Assembly (NCBI GenBank): GCA_038143535.1
Contig: JAYQMD010000001.1
Location: 1,054,001 to 1,118,000 of the forward strand
Reading direction: 5' to 3'
DNA from: UBA7446 sp038143535
Lineage (GTDB): Bacteria; Bacteroidota; Bacteroidia; Flavobacteriales; Flavobacteriaceae
DNA: 64,000 bases
The notes below the pieces were generated by a model that worked only from the letters and a program-made list of their open reading frames with translations, was not told the DNA's origin and ran no database searches. Of this stretch, positions 8,546 to 16,855 are shown in pieces. The first letter of the stretch is position 1, and each line of letters opens with the position of its first letter. The position numbers and the translations under genes were made by a program.

Positions 8546-10534
8546 ATGAAATTTAACTCTTTTGCACTTTTGTCATTCATGCTGTTTCTCGGTTGCAACA
8601 AAACAGAAAATCTTTCCTTAGCTGCGTTTTTTTCAGACAATATGGTTTTACAACGTAACGGAACTGTTCAGTTTTGGGGAACCGCAGCTAATAATGGTGA
8701 TGTATCAATTAGCACTCCATGGGGCACACACAATACAAAGGCAGATGATTCTGGAAAATGGCAAATTGGATTTTCAACACCAAGTGAAAGCCCCTCTTTT
8801 AGTATAGATGTTTGTGATTTAAGAAATTGTATTAAGATAAACAACGTGGTCTTGGGAGAGGTTTGGTTGGCTTCTGGACAGAGCAACATGGAAATGCCAC
8901 TTAAGGGGTGGCCGCCAGCTGAACCTATTATAAATTCTGCTAATGAAATTGCCCAAGCAGGCAATTACGATTTGCGCTTTTTTTCTGTTGAACGTGACTT
9001 AAGTAATCTTCCACTAGATAATGTTAGCGGAAAATGGTTAGTGAGCGATTCTATAAACGCGCCCAATTTTAGTGCAACGGCTTATTTCTTTGCGAAAGAA
9101 TTATTTCAAGAACTAAATGTGCCTATTGGAATTATTGACAGCAGTTGGGGCGGCACGCCAGTCGAAGCTTGGACAGGCATTAACACACTACATGAAACAG
9201 GGCTTTATGATGATAAACTTGCTAATTTTTCAGGATTTGATGCGAAATTAGTTGACTTCGAGCAATGGCTAGCACCGCTTACATATTTTCCTATGCCTGG
9301 TGCTGATTCAACACATGAGAACTGGAAGGAATTACCTTTTAATGATATAGAATACGCCAATGAAAACTTTGATGATAGCGATTGGTTTAATATTAAATTT
9401 CCAGGGAGTTTTAATGATGTATTTGGAGAAACCGTTGTGAATGACTTTGATGGAATTGCTTGGGTCAGAAAAAGTTTCTATTTAGAAAACTTGGACGATG
9501 CTTATTTTCTTGATTTAGGACTCGTTGATGATATGGATTTCACATATATAAATGGTGTATCTGTTGGCAGTTCATTTCAAGCAGAGAGCTTTCGAGAAAA
9601 GCGATACAAAATACCTGCAGAACTTCTAAAGCAAGGCAAGAACATCATATCAATTAGACTGATAGACACCATGGGGCCTGCGCGAGTTTGGTCGCCAATT
9701 TCCATAAAAAGCAGTAACGATAACATAAACTTGGAGGGCTTTTGGAAGGCAATGCCAACTGCGGAGTTATATAAAAACAATTTTTATAGACTAGACGAAA
9801 ATTATGTTAAATCAACCACTAGACCTGACTTTATTAAAGTCACTCCTTTTACTCCCACCGTACTATACAACGCAATGATTCATCCGCTGGTTCCTTACAC
9901 AGTAAAAGGGGCTATCTGGTATCAAGGAGAGTCTAACGTGGGTTTTGAGGATGAATATGAAATAACTTTTCAAGGGATGATAGAAGGTTGGCGAAAACAA
10001 TGGGGATATGAATTCCCGTTTTATTTTGTGCAGATTGCACCCTATGACTATGAAAATGGCATGTCTGCGGCACTGCGTAATGCACAATATAAATCCACAG
10101 CAACTTCAAATACGGGTATTGTATCTACTCTCGACCTTGGAAACGCTAAAAATATTCACCCTGCAAATAAAATGGATGTTGGTAAGCGTTTAGCTAACCT
10201 CGCCTTGGGGAATGACTATGGGGTAAGTGAAAAGCTCCGGGCTTCTAAACCTATTCGTATAGTGCAGCAAGGAAATAAGCTTATTGTAGACTTCGATTGT
10301 CAAGAAGGTGGCCGTGTTACGCTAAAGCCAAAGACCAATGAAATTGAGATTTCATCTGATAATATTACATACCATCCTGCGAAAGTTGTGGCTGACGGCT
10401 GTAGCATTCAGGTTTCATCATATAAAGTGCCTAAACCTAAATATGTCCGTCATGCGTGGAGCGATACGAGCTCAGGAAGCATCCTAAACGAACAGGGTGA
10501 GGCTATTTGTACGTTTTTAGTTACAACAGAATAA
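8546..10534 (+). CDS. Sialate O-acetylesterase family lipoprotein (SASA)
   Basis: This is a 662-residue SGNH-type carbohydrate esterase that removes O-acetyl groups from sialic acids or other sugars. The lipoprotein signal ends in MLFLGC (about residue 17). The catalytic Ser113 sits in WLASGQSNMEM. A second block is WYQGESN, and the Asp/His pair lies in DLGNAKNIHPANK. Between the first and second blocks, at about residues 245-400, is an inserted jelly-roll like that of GH2 N-terminal domains (YINGVSVGSSF and similar strands), which is common in this family. It lies between the GH92 and MFS genes in the same operon. No sialidase is encoded in the window, so the natural substrate may be another acetylated sugar. 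Acetate released here could feed the nearby SSS symporter (inference). Confidence 0.88.
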   Translation: MKFNSFALLSFMLFLGCNKTENLSLAAFFSDNMVLQRNGTVQFWGTAANNGDVSISTPWGTHNTKADDSGKWQIGFSTPSESPSFSIDVCDLRNCIKINNVVLGEVWLASGQSNMEMPLKGWPPAEPIINSANEIAQAGNYDLRFFSVERDLSNLPLDNVSGKWLVSDSINAPNFSATAYFFAKELFQELNVPIGIIDSSWGGTPVEAWTGINTLHETGLYDDKLANFSGFDAKLVDFEQWLAPLTYFPMPGADSTHENWKELPFNDIEYANENFDDSDWFNIKFPGSFNDVFGETVVNDFDGIAWVRKSFYLENLDDAYFLDLGLVDDMDFTYINGVSVGSSFQAESFREKRYKIPAELLKQGKNIISIRLIDTMGPARVWSPISIKSSNDNINLEGFWKAMPTAELYKNNFYRLDENYVKSTTRPDFIKVTPFTPTVLYNAMIHPLVPYTVKGAIWYQGESNVGFEDEYEITFQGMIEGWRKQWGYEFPFYFVQIAPYDYENGMSAALRNAQYKSTATSNTGIVSTLDLGNAKNIHPANKMDVGKRLANLALGNDYGVSEKLRASKPIRIVQQGNKLIVDFDCQEGGRVTLKPKTNEIEISSDNITYHPAKVVADGCSIQVSSYKVPKPKYVRHAWSDTSSGSILNEQGEAICTFLVTTE

Positions 10535-10588
10535 TAACAAATAAAATTTTCATTGATAAGCTCTACCTTAACAAAACCTTTTTAAGAA

Positions 10589-11893
10589 ATGACAAAAACT
10601 AATTATCGCAACGCATTTATATTTTTAACCTCCTTGTTTTTTCTTTGGGGGTTTATTACCGTCTTAGTTGATAGCTTAATTCCACGCATACGGGACTTAT
10701 TTACACTTACGTATTTTCAGGCGGGACTGGTTCAGTTCGCTTTTTTTGGCGCTTATTTTATACTATCGATTCCTGCAGGTTTTCTACTTTCAAAAATTGG
10801 CTATAAAAAAGGGATTGTATTGGGACTAATTACCATGGCTATTGGCTGTAGCCTTTTTTATCCTGCGGCATCTTACCGAACTTTTTCTATCTTTCTCATA
10901 GCATACTTTATACTAGCTGGTGGAATTACCATTTTACAGGTTGCTGCCAACCCTTATGTGGCTGTGTTGGGCTCTGAAGAAGGCGCTTCAAGTAGGCTCA
11001 ATTTGTCACAGGCATTTAACTCGCTAGGCACTTCCATAGCTCCTATTCTTGGGGCTTCATTTATTCTAAGTGATAAAGTAAAATCTAAAGATGAAATTGC
11101 CTCTTTAGGGCAAGTAGCAAAGGACACTTATTTATCCGCAGAAGCAGCAGCAGTACAATCCCCTTTTATCATTATAACGATTATGATTTTAGTATTAGCT
11201 GTTGTTTTTTTGAGGGTAAGACTACCTCAAATGCTTAGTGATGCTCCTAAAAATGGCTATCTGATGCTATTGAAAAACAAATCTTTAATGTTGGGGGCAT
11301 TTGGTATTTTTATTTACGTGGGCGCTGAAGTTTCCATTGGCAGTTATCTCGTAAACTATTTCTACGACATGAAATTAACATCTGTAGTTAAAGAAAGTAG
11401 TATCTTATCTTCTATTTCGTCTACTTTGTTGGGAAAGAGCCTTTCTGAAATAGATGACTACGGCATTCTGGGTTCTTTTGTGACCTTCTATTGGAGTGGT
11501 GCTATGATTGGTAGGTTTATAGGTTCTTATTTAACCAATATAATTAAACCAGCCCGTGTACTATCTTTTTTTGCTTCAGGCGCTTTTATACTAATTCTTA
11601 TATCTGCACAGACGACAGGCCTGATATCAATGGTTTCGATATTGGCTGTAGGTCTTTTTAACTCTATTATGTTTCCAACGATTTTTAGCTTGTCCTTGGA
11701 GGGATTGGAAGATTTAAAGCCGCAAGCCTCGGGTATCTTATGTACCATGATAGTAGGAGGCGCGATTATACCACCAATGTATGGGTATCTGACAGATTTA
11801 TATGGATTTAAATGGGCATTTTCTTTACTGCTCGTTTGCTACTTATATATTTTCTTTTTTGGGAAAGTACAACTCAGTAAAAGCAAGGTGTAA
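10589..11893 (+). CDS. FucP-like sugar MFS transporter (second copy)
   Basis: This is a 434-residue, 12-helix inner-membrane sugar permease of the FucP/NagP family. It carries the helix 1 segment FFLWGFITVLVDSLIPRI and the helix 4 segment GGITILQVAANPYVAVLG. The asparagine and glutamine positions typical of the family are kept, but the N-terminal half reads DSL where the other copy at 4108-5406 reads NGA, so the two transporters probably take different sugars. It follows the acetylesterase by 54 bases and precedes the cutC-like gene by 6 bases. A long loop around residues 155-185 (KVKSKDEIASLGQVAKDTYL) is typical of the Bacteroidota branch. Mannose or GlcNAc are the likely substrates given the hydrolases around it. 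Confidence 0.88.
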   Translation: MTKTNYRNAFIFLTSLFFLWGFITVLVDSLIPRIRDLFTLTYFQAGLVQFAFFGAYFILSIPAGFLLSKIGYKKGIVLGLITMAIGCSLFYPAASYRTFSIFLIAYFILAGGITILQVAANPYVAVLGSEEGASSRLNLSQAFNSLGTSIAPILGASFILSDKVKSKDEIASLGQVAKDTYLSAEAAAVQSPFIIITIMILVLAVVFLRVRLPQMLSDAPKNGYLMLLKNKSLMLGAFGIFIYVGAEVSIGSYLVNYFYDMKLTSVVKESSILSSISSTLLGKSLSEIDDYGILGSFVTFYWSGAMIGRFIGSYLTNIIKPARVLSFFASGAFILILISAQTTGLISMVSILAVGLFNSIMFPTIFSLSLEGLEDLKPQASGILCTMIVGGAIIPPMYGYLTDLYGFKWAFSLLLVCYLYIFFFGKVQLSKSKV

Positions 11894-11899
11894 TACGTC

Positions 11900-12619
11900 A
11901 TGATCGTAGAAGTTTGTGCAAATTCTTTTCAATCCGCTTTAAATGCCCAACAGGCTGGAGCAAACCGAATAGAGCTGTGCTCGGAGCTTGCAATAGGCGG
12001 CATTACACCAAGCTATGGAGTCCTCAAAAAGGTAAGGTCTGAACTCGATATTCCTGTTCATGTACTCATTCGTCCAAGAAGCGGTGACTTCACGTATAGC
12101 GAATATGAGTTTGATGTGATGAAACAAAATATAGGGCTCTGCAAACGTCTAAAATGCTCAGGCATTGTTAGCGGGGTTTTGCATCATGATATGACTTTGG
12201 ATGTGGCGCGAACTAAGGAGTTAGTAGACTTGGCAAGCCCCATGCCCTTTACGTTCCACCGTGCTTTTGATTGGATTGCTGATCCCATAGCAGCAGCCGA
12301 AAAATTAGCAAAAATTGGCGTAGTAAGAATTCTAACTTCTGGACAAGCTCCCTCTGCTGTTCAGGGTTTTTCCATGCTCACGCAATTAAAAGATGCTTTT
12401 TCTGGAATTATTCTTGCAGCTGGGGGAATACATTTGGAAAATGTGCACCTTTTTAAAGAAAATGCATTTGCTGAAATTCATTTGTCTGCTTCTGTCCGAA
12501 GAAAAACAATTGAATCGCCAAAAGTGTCACTTAATTCTACAGAACACTTTGACGAAACCAGGCAAAGTGTTTCAAGTTTAGCTATATTACAACAACTTAT
12601 TACTCAAATTCATGCGTAA
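11900..12619 (+). CDS. cutC: CutC family protein (named copper homeostasis; probable role in glycan locus)
   Basis: This is a 239-residue cytoplasmic TIM-barrel protein of the CutC family (PF03932). It carries VEVCANSFQSALNAQQAGA followed by NRIELCSELAIGGITPS at the N-terminus, VLIRPRSGDFTYS, and FHRAFDW (about residue 120). These are the most conserved blocks, and the length is near that of the family. The name comes from early Escherichia coli copper-sensitivity work, and a direct copper role for the family has been questioned. No other copper gene is nearby. Instead it lies between a sugar transporter (6 bases upstream) and the beta-mannosidase, whose start codon it overlaps by 8 bases. 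This suggests a catabolic or enzymatic role in handling an imported sugar (inference). Confidence 0.9.
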   Translation: MIVEVCANSFQSALNAQQAGANRIELCSELAIGGITPSYGVLKKVRSELDIPVHVLIRPRSGDFTYSEYEFDVMKQNIGLCKRLKCSGIVSGVLHHDMTLDVARTKELVDLASPMPFTFHRAFDWIADPIAAAEKLAKIGVVRILTSGQAPSAVQGFSMLTQLKDAFSGIILAAGGIHLENVHLFKENAFAEIHLSASVRRKTIESPKVSLNSTEHFDETRQSVSSLAILQQLITQIHA

Positions 12620-15080
12620 ATATTCGCCTATAATAATGGGATTAGCTGTTTTATTAACAGCTTGCCAATCCAAAAAACATGACACCTTAGTTGTGAAACT
12701 TCACGAAAATTGGACTGTTTCATCTGCACATGGCAATCAATCCTACAAAGCCACAGTGCCGGGAAATATTTTTTCAGATTTGATGCATAATAACGTTATT
12801 GAAGATCCGTTCGTTGGTGAAAATGAGCACAAGGTGCAATGGGTCTCAGACTCGGTGTGGGTTTACAACTCAACATTCACCTTACCAAATGCTGTATTAA
12901 ACAAGCAACATATTACGCTCAACTTTGATGGATTGGACACTTATGCAACGGTACTATTGAATGGCGAAGCATTACTAAAAACAAACAATGCGTTCCGAAA
13001 ACATATAGTTCCTGTCAATGAATTGGTCGCTCGTAATAATAAGATACAAATAGCGTTCACCCCTACTAAAATTCATGAAGAAGAAGCAAAGAACCAATTG
13101 AGCTATACCATGCCAGAGGGCAACCGAATTTACACTAGGAAAGCCCAGTTTCAATACGGCTGGGATTGGGGGCCTGTGCTAAATACGACCGGAATTTGGA
13201 AAGACATTTACATAAAGGGATGGGATGTGGCTGCCATAGACCACATTTACTTGGAGGAAAATGCATACACAGCTGAAGAAGCAAGTTTCAACGTGAACGT
13301 TACGCTTACAAACCCCGCAATTGTAGGTAGCAGCTTAGAAGTAGAAGTTGCAGGAAAAAGATTTGGAACAGCAGTAAACGAAGAACAAAACACATATACA
13401 ATACCTGTTACCATAGAAAATCCGTCCTTTTGGTGGCCACACAATTTGGGAACTCCACACCTATATGCGGTGGATGTACGCTTAAAAAATGAAGAATCGG
13501 TTCTAGATGCAAAACATCTAAAGCACGGGGTTCGCACCGTGGAATTGGTTACGGAACCAGATGCATTGGGTACGTCTTTTTATTTTAAAATAAACGGAAC
13601 GCCCGTTTATATGAAAGGAGCAAATTATATCCCACAAAACAGCCTACAGAATCGCGTAGTTGATGCAGATTACGACAAACTTTTAAGCAATGTAGTTGAC
13701 GCCAATATGAATATGTTACGTGTTTGGGGGGGCGGCATTTATGAAGATAATTTGTTTTATGAACGCTGTGATGAAAAAGGCATATTGGTGTGGCAGGACT
13801 TTATGTATGCATGTGCCATGTACCCTGGCGACGACGCGTTTTTGGAAAACGCCAAGCAAGAAGCAACAGACCAATTGATACGTTTGCGAAACCACCCGAG
13901 TATCGTATTGTGGTGTGGGAATAACGAGAGCTCAGAGGGCTGGCACCGCTGGGGCTGGCAAAACGGAAAAACGGAGCAGCAAAAAGACAAAATTTGGGGT
14001 GATTACCTTAAACTTTTTGACAGCATCTTACCACAGCAAGTTGCTGACTACAGCAAACTTCCCTACTGGGAAAGCTCACCAAAATTTGGGCGGGGCAACC
14101 CTAGGTTTAAATATGAGGGCGATGCCCATGATTGGTGGGTGTGGCATGATGGATATCCTTTTGAGCATTTTGAAGAGCACGTGCCCCGCTTTATGAGCGA
14201 GTTTGGCTTCCAGTCTTTTCCTAGCGAGGAAGTATTGGACTATGTCATGGATGGCAAACAATTAAACTTAGGAGATGAAGCGATTAAATCGCATCAAAAG
14301 CATCACCGAGGCTTTCAGTTGATCGACAAATATATGGCTCGTGACTTTCCAGTTCCTAGCGACCCTAAAGACTATGCCTATGTAAGCCAACTGGTCCAGG
14401 CCAAGGGGATGCGTATGGGCATTGAAGCGCATAGAAGAGCAAAGCCCTACAACATGGGCACCCTATATTGGCAGTTAAACGATTGTTGGCCTGCCATATC
14501 TTGGTCAAGCATTGATTATTTTGGGCAGTGGAAAGCCTTACATTATGCTGCCAAAGAAGCTTTTGAAAATGTACTTATTTCTTTTGAGCAAGCGGATGAT
14601 GTGTTGCACATATACGCGGTAAATGACCATTTACAGGGCGTTGACGAAACGCTACAACTTATTATTCGAGATTTTAGCGGGAAAATACTTTGGGAGACAG
14701 AAGAAGCGGTAGCGGTAGCGGCAAATTCAAGTCAAGTGGTTTACCGTTTGCCAATGAAAGCGCTTGAAATAGACGCCACGAGTACCTTTTTGGAAGCTAC
14801 AATGGGCACAGCCAGTAGCCTTCGTTACTTTGAGCGGCCAAAAAACCTTGATTTGAAGCCGTCCGAAATATTTATGCGGATAACAAAACAAAAAGATGGT
14901 TTTACTGTTGTGCTTAAATCAGCAACGCTACAAAAATCTGTTCAACTGCTCGCTAGTAGTGCGGGTACTTTTAGTGATAACTATTTTGACCTGCTTCCCA
15001 ACAAGGAGAAAGAAATTTATTTTTCTACTAAGTATACAGACGTCACTTTTCAACTTCGCAGCCTAAATCAATTCCCATAA
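12612..15080 (+). CDS. GH2 beta-mannosidase lipoprotein
   Basis: This 822-residue exo-beta-mannosidase would cleave the Man-beta-1,4-GlcNAc core link of N-glycans or beta-mannans. The signal peptide ends in the lipobox LLTAC (about residue 18). The GH2 sugar-binding jelly roll spans about 25-205 (FQYGWDWGP), an immunoglobulin-like domain about 210-320, and the TIM barrel about 325-640. The acid/base is Glu439 in WCGNNES and the nucleophile Glu530 in MSEFGFQSF. NMLRVWGGGIYE and the later NDCWPAISWSSIDYFG are signature blocks of beta-mannosidases rather than beta-galactosidases. Translation is probably coupled to the cutC gene through the 8-base overlap. It is the last gene of the rightward run and is followed by a terminator hairpin. 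The G7 run at 13726-13732 is in frame. Confidence 0.93.
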   Translation: MRKYSPIIMGLAVLLTACQSKKHDTLVVKLHENWTVSSAHGNQSYKATVPGNIFSDLMHNNVIEDPFVGENEHKVQWVSDSVWVYNSTFTLPNAVLNKQHITLNFDGLDTYATVLLNGEALLKTNNAFRKHIVPVNELVARNNKIQIAFTPTKIHEEEAKNQLSYTMPEGNRIYTRKAQFQYGWDWGPVLNTTGIWKDIYIKGWDVAAIDHIYLEENAYTAEEASFNVNVTLTNPAIVGSSLEVEVAGKRFGTAVNEEQNTYTIPVTIENPSFWWPHNLGTPHLYAVDVRLKNEESVLDAKHLKHGVRTVELVTEPDALGTSFYFKINGTPVYMKGANYIPQNSLQNRVVDADYDKLLSNVVDANMNMLRVWGGGIYEDNLFYERCDEKGILVWQDFMYACAMYPGDDAFLENAKQEATDQLIRLRNHPSIVLWCGNNESSEGWHRWGWQNGKTEQQKDKIWGDYLKLFDSILPQQVADYSKLPYWESSPKFGRGNPRFKYEGDAHDWWVWHDGYPFEHFEEHVPRFMSEFGFQSFPSEEVLDYVMDGKQLNLGDEAIKSHQKHHRGFQLIDKYMARDFPVPSDPKDYAYVSQLVQAKGMRMGIEAHRRAKPYNMGTLYWQLNDCWPAISWSSIDYFGQWKALHYAAKEAFENVLISFEQADDVLHIYAVNDHLQGVDETLQLIIRDFSGKILWETEEAVAVAANSSQVVYRLPMKALEIDATSTFLEATMGTASSLRYFERPKNLDLKPSEIFMRITKQKDGFTVVLKSATLQKSVQLLASSAGTFSDNYFDLLPNKEKEIYFSTKYTDVTFQLRSLNQFP

Positions 15081-15084
15081 AAAA

Positions 15085-15104
15085 AGGCCTGCTTTCGCAG
15101 GCCT
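15085..15104. terminator. Bidirectional intrinsic terminator between GH2 and susD-like genes
   Basis: A perfect 8-bp stem (AGGCCTGC / GCAGGCCT) with a TTTC loop starts 4 bases after the beta-mannosidase stop. A-rich sequence on the left and CTTT on the right make it usable from both sides, which fits its position between two convergent operons. Confidence 0.85.
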
Positions 15105-15140
15105 CTTTACTAAACATATAAAAACTAATAAAATGTATGT

Positions 15141-16838
15141 TTATTTAGCGAACCATAATTTGGTTGTCATTTTATCAGGACCTTGAGCAGAAACAGCAGC
15201 TTGAACATTAGCCCCGTTTGAACTATAAGTACTAGTACCATATCTTAATCTATGTGCCTGCTTACCATTCATTTCACCAGCAAAACTGACTATATCGTCA
15301 TTATCAGATGTTATAACACATGCAGCAGGATAGCCGGTATCTCTTACAATAGACCAGCCTTCGTATCCATTGGTGTAGTTAGCAAGCCAACGTTGCGTTG
15401 CTATTTTCTCTAGTTTTTCTTCTTTAGTTCCGGTTAATGAACCCATATCAGATGCTAAAAATTCAGCTGTCGGTGCTGTTCCCCAAATATCCATAGCTTT
15501 TTCTAAACCTATTTGGTAATACGTATTTGCATCGCCACTAGCAAGTCCTTTAACAATGGCCTCTGCTATCATAAAATGTGAATCAGCAGATGTCATTAGA
15601 ACTGTTGGGAATAATGGTTTACCTTCATTTGTCTTTTGCGTTATAATGTCGGCGGGGTCAGAAAACATATGATCTGGCATATATCCTTTAATCTTTCCAC
15701 TTAATCGTGAGGGCATCCCTACATAATTAGTGTTTTCTGGCATGGTGATGGTCAAATCAGTGGCTGTTTCAACCCATGTATAGTCTGTATCTTGAACAAG
15801 TCCAGAGAGATCAAGAGTACTTTTTACAAAAGCAACATGATCAGCAATTAAAGCAACTCCTTCACCTGCAACTGGCTTCGTTATTTTCATTGTCCCACCA
15901 ACAGCAGGTTTAGCCATAAGAGCTAATCTTGGATCATTACTTTCTTTTAAGATATTGATCATTGCCTCAGTAGTTTTCCATTGACTACCGGCAAAATTAT
16001 GCCAAACATCTCCATATGATGATGAACCGCCCCATATATTTGTCTCTTCTGCATAACCCTCAAACATAGCATCAACATTAGCTAAAACACCTGAAGTAAT
16101 TGCTTCGGAAACAGCAGAATCAGAAAAATCTTCTCCAACACCACCGTGTGCTCTAAGTGCAATACGTAACTTTAAACTGTTTGCAGCTTGTTTCCAGTTT
16201 TGCATATTTCCTCCAAATATTACATCATTATCACTAAGAACACCAAATCCACTACCCGCTTCTGTTTTATCACCAATGATTCCTATTGCTTCATCTAGAT
16301 CAGCAATTATACCTTTATATATAGTAAGTTGATCATCGTACTTAGGTAGTGTAATATTAGGATCAGATGCTTCACTAAATGGTATCATTCCAAAGGCTTC
16401 AGTATATAATTGGTAATAAAATCCTTTCATAATTAGACCAAGAGCATAATACATTTCATCTTCTAATGTACCTCCTTCCTTGACATTATTCAAGTATGAA
16501 GTTAAATCACTATTATAACCCGCAAGCCAATCCCAACATCCTAGATCTGTATAAAAACTGTTGTATACCCATCCTAAATCACCATTCCAGTCAGATCCAG
16601 CCCATCCATTTGCTGTTTGGCCAGAAAATTGATCAGGGTGTATTATATCACCAAACCATAGTGGAATCATGGTAGGTCTTAAAAGTTTTTGCTGAATATT
16701 AGTAACAAAAAATTTAGCACTTATGTCATCTGTGGATAGCGCATCAGGTTGTGTATTGATTTCATTGAAATCATCTGTACAAGACAGAGTTGTAGCTATT
16801 AAAAAGCTAGTACAAATTAATAAAATTCTATTTTTCAT
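15141..16838 (-). CDS. SusD/RagB family glycan-binding outer-membrane lipoprotein (SusD-like 2)
   Basis: This is a 565-residue surface lipoprotein that captures oligosaccharide for the SusC channel. The signal peptide ends in TTLSC at about residue 20, and the mature protein begins with acidic residues (TDDFNEINTQPD), the usual start of the SusD-like_2 (PF12771) branch. The TPR-like helical fold is supported by the YALGLIMKGFYYQLYTEAFGMIPFSEA block near residues 130-160 and the NSLKLRIALRA block near 220. It follows the susC-like gene by 17 bases on the same strand and ends at the shared terminator. The pair is oriented against the GH92-GH2 run, so the importer has its own promoter. It binds the glycan substrate of this locus, probably an N-glycan (inference). 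Confidence 0.92.
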   Translation of the reverse strand: MKNRILLICTSFLIATTLSCTDDFNEINTQPDALSTDDISAKFFVTNIQQKLLRPTMIPLWFGDIIHPDQFSGQTANGWAGSDWNGDLGWVYNSFYTDLGCWDWLAGYNSDLTSYLNNVKEGGTLEDEMYYALGLIMKGFYYQLYTEAFGMIPFSEASDPNITLPKYDDQLTIYKGIIADLDEAIGIIGDKTEAGSGFGVLSDNDVIFGGNMQNWKQAANSLKLRIALRAHGGVGEDFSDSAVSEAITSGVLANVDAMFEGYAEETNIWGGSSSYGDVWHNFAGSQWKTTEAMINILKESNDPRLALMAKPAVGGTMKITKPVAGEGVALIADHVAFVKSTLDLSGLVQDTDYTWVETATDLTITMPENTNYVGMPSRLSGKIKGYMPDHMFSDPADIITQKTNEGKPLFPTVLMTSADSHFMIAEAIVKGLASGDANTYYQIGLEKAMDIWGTAPTAEFLASDMGSLTGTKEEKLEKIATQRWLANYTNGYEGWSIVRDTGYPAACVITSDNDDIVSFAGEMNGKQAHRLRYGTSTYSSNGANVQAAVSAQGPDKMTTKLWFAK

Positions 16839-16855
16839 TTTGTTAAATATTTAAA

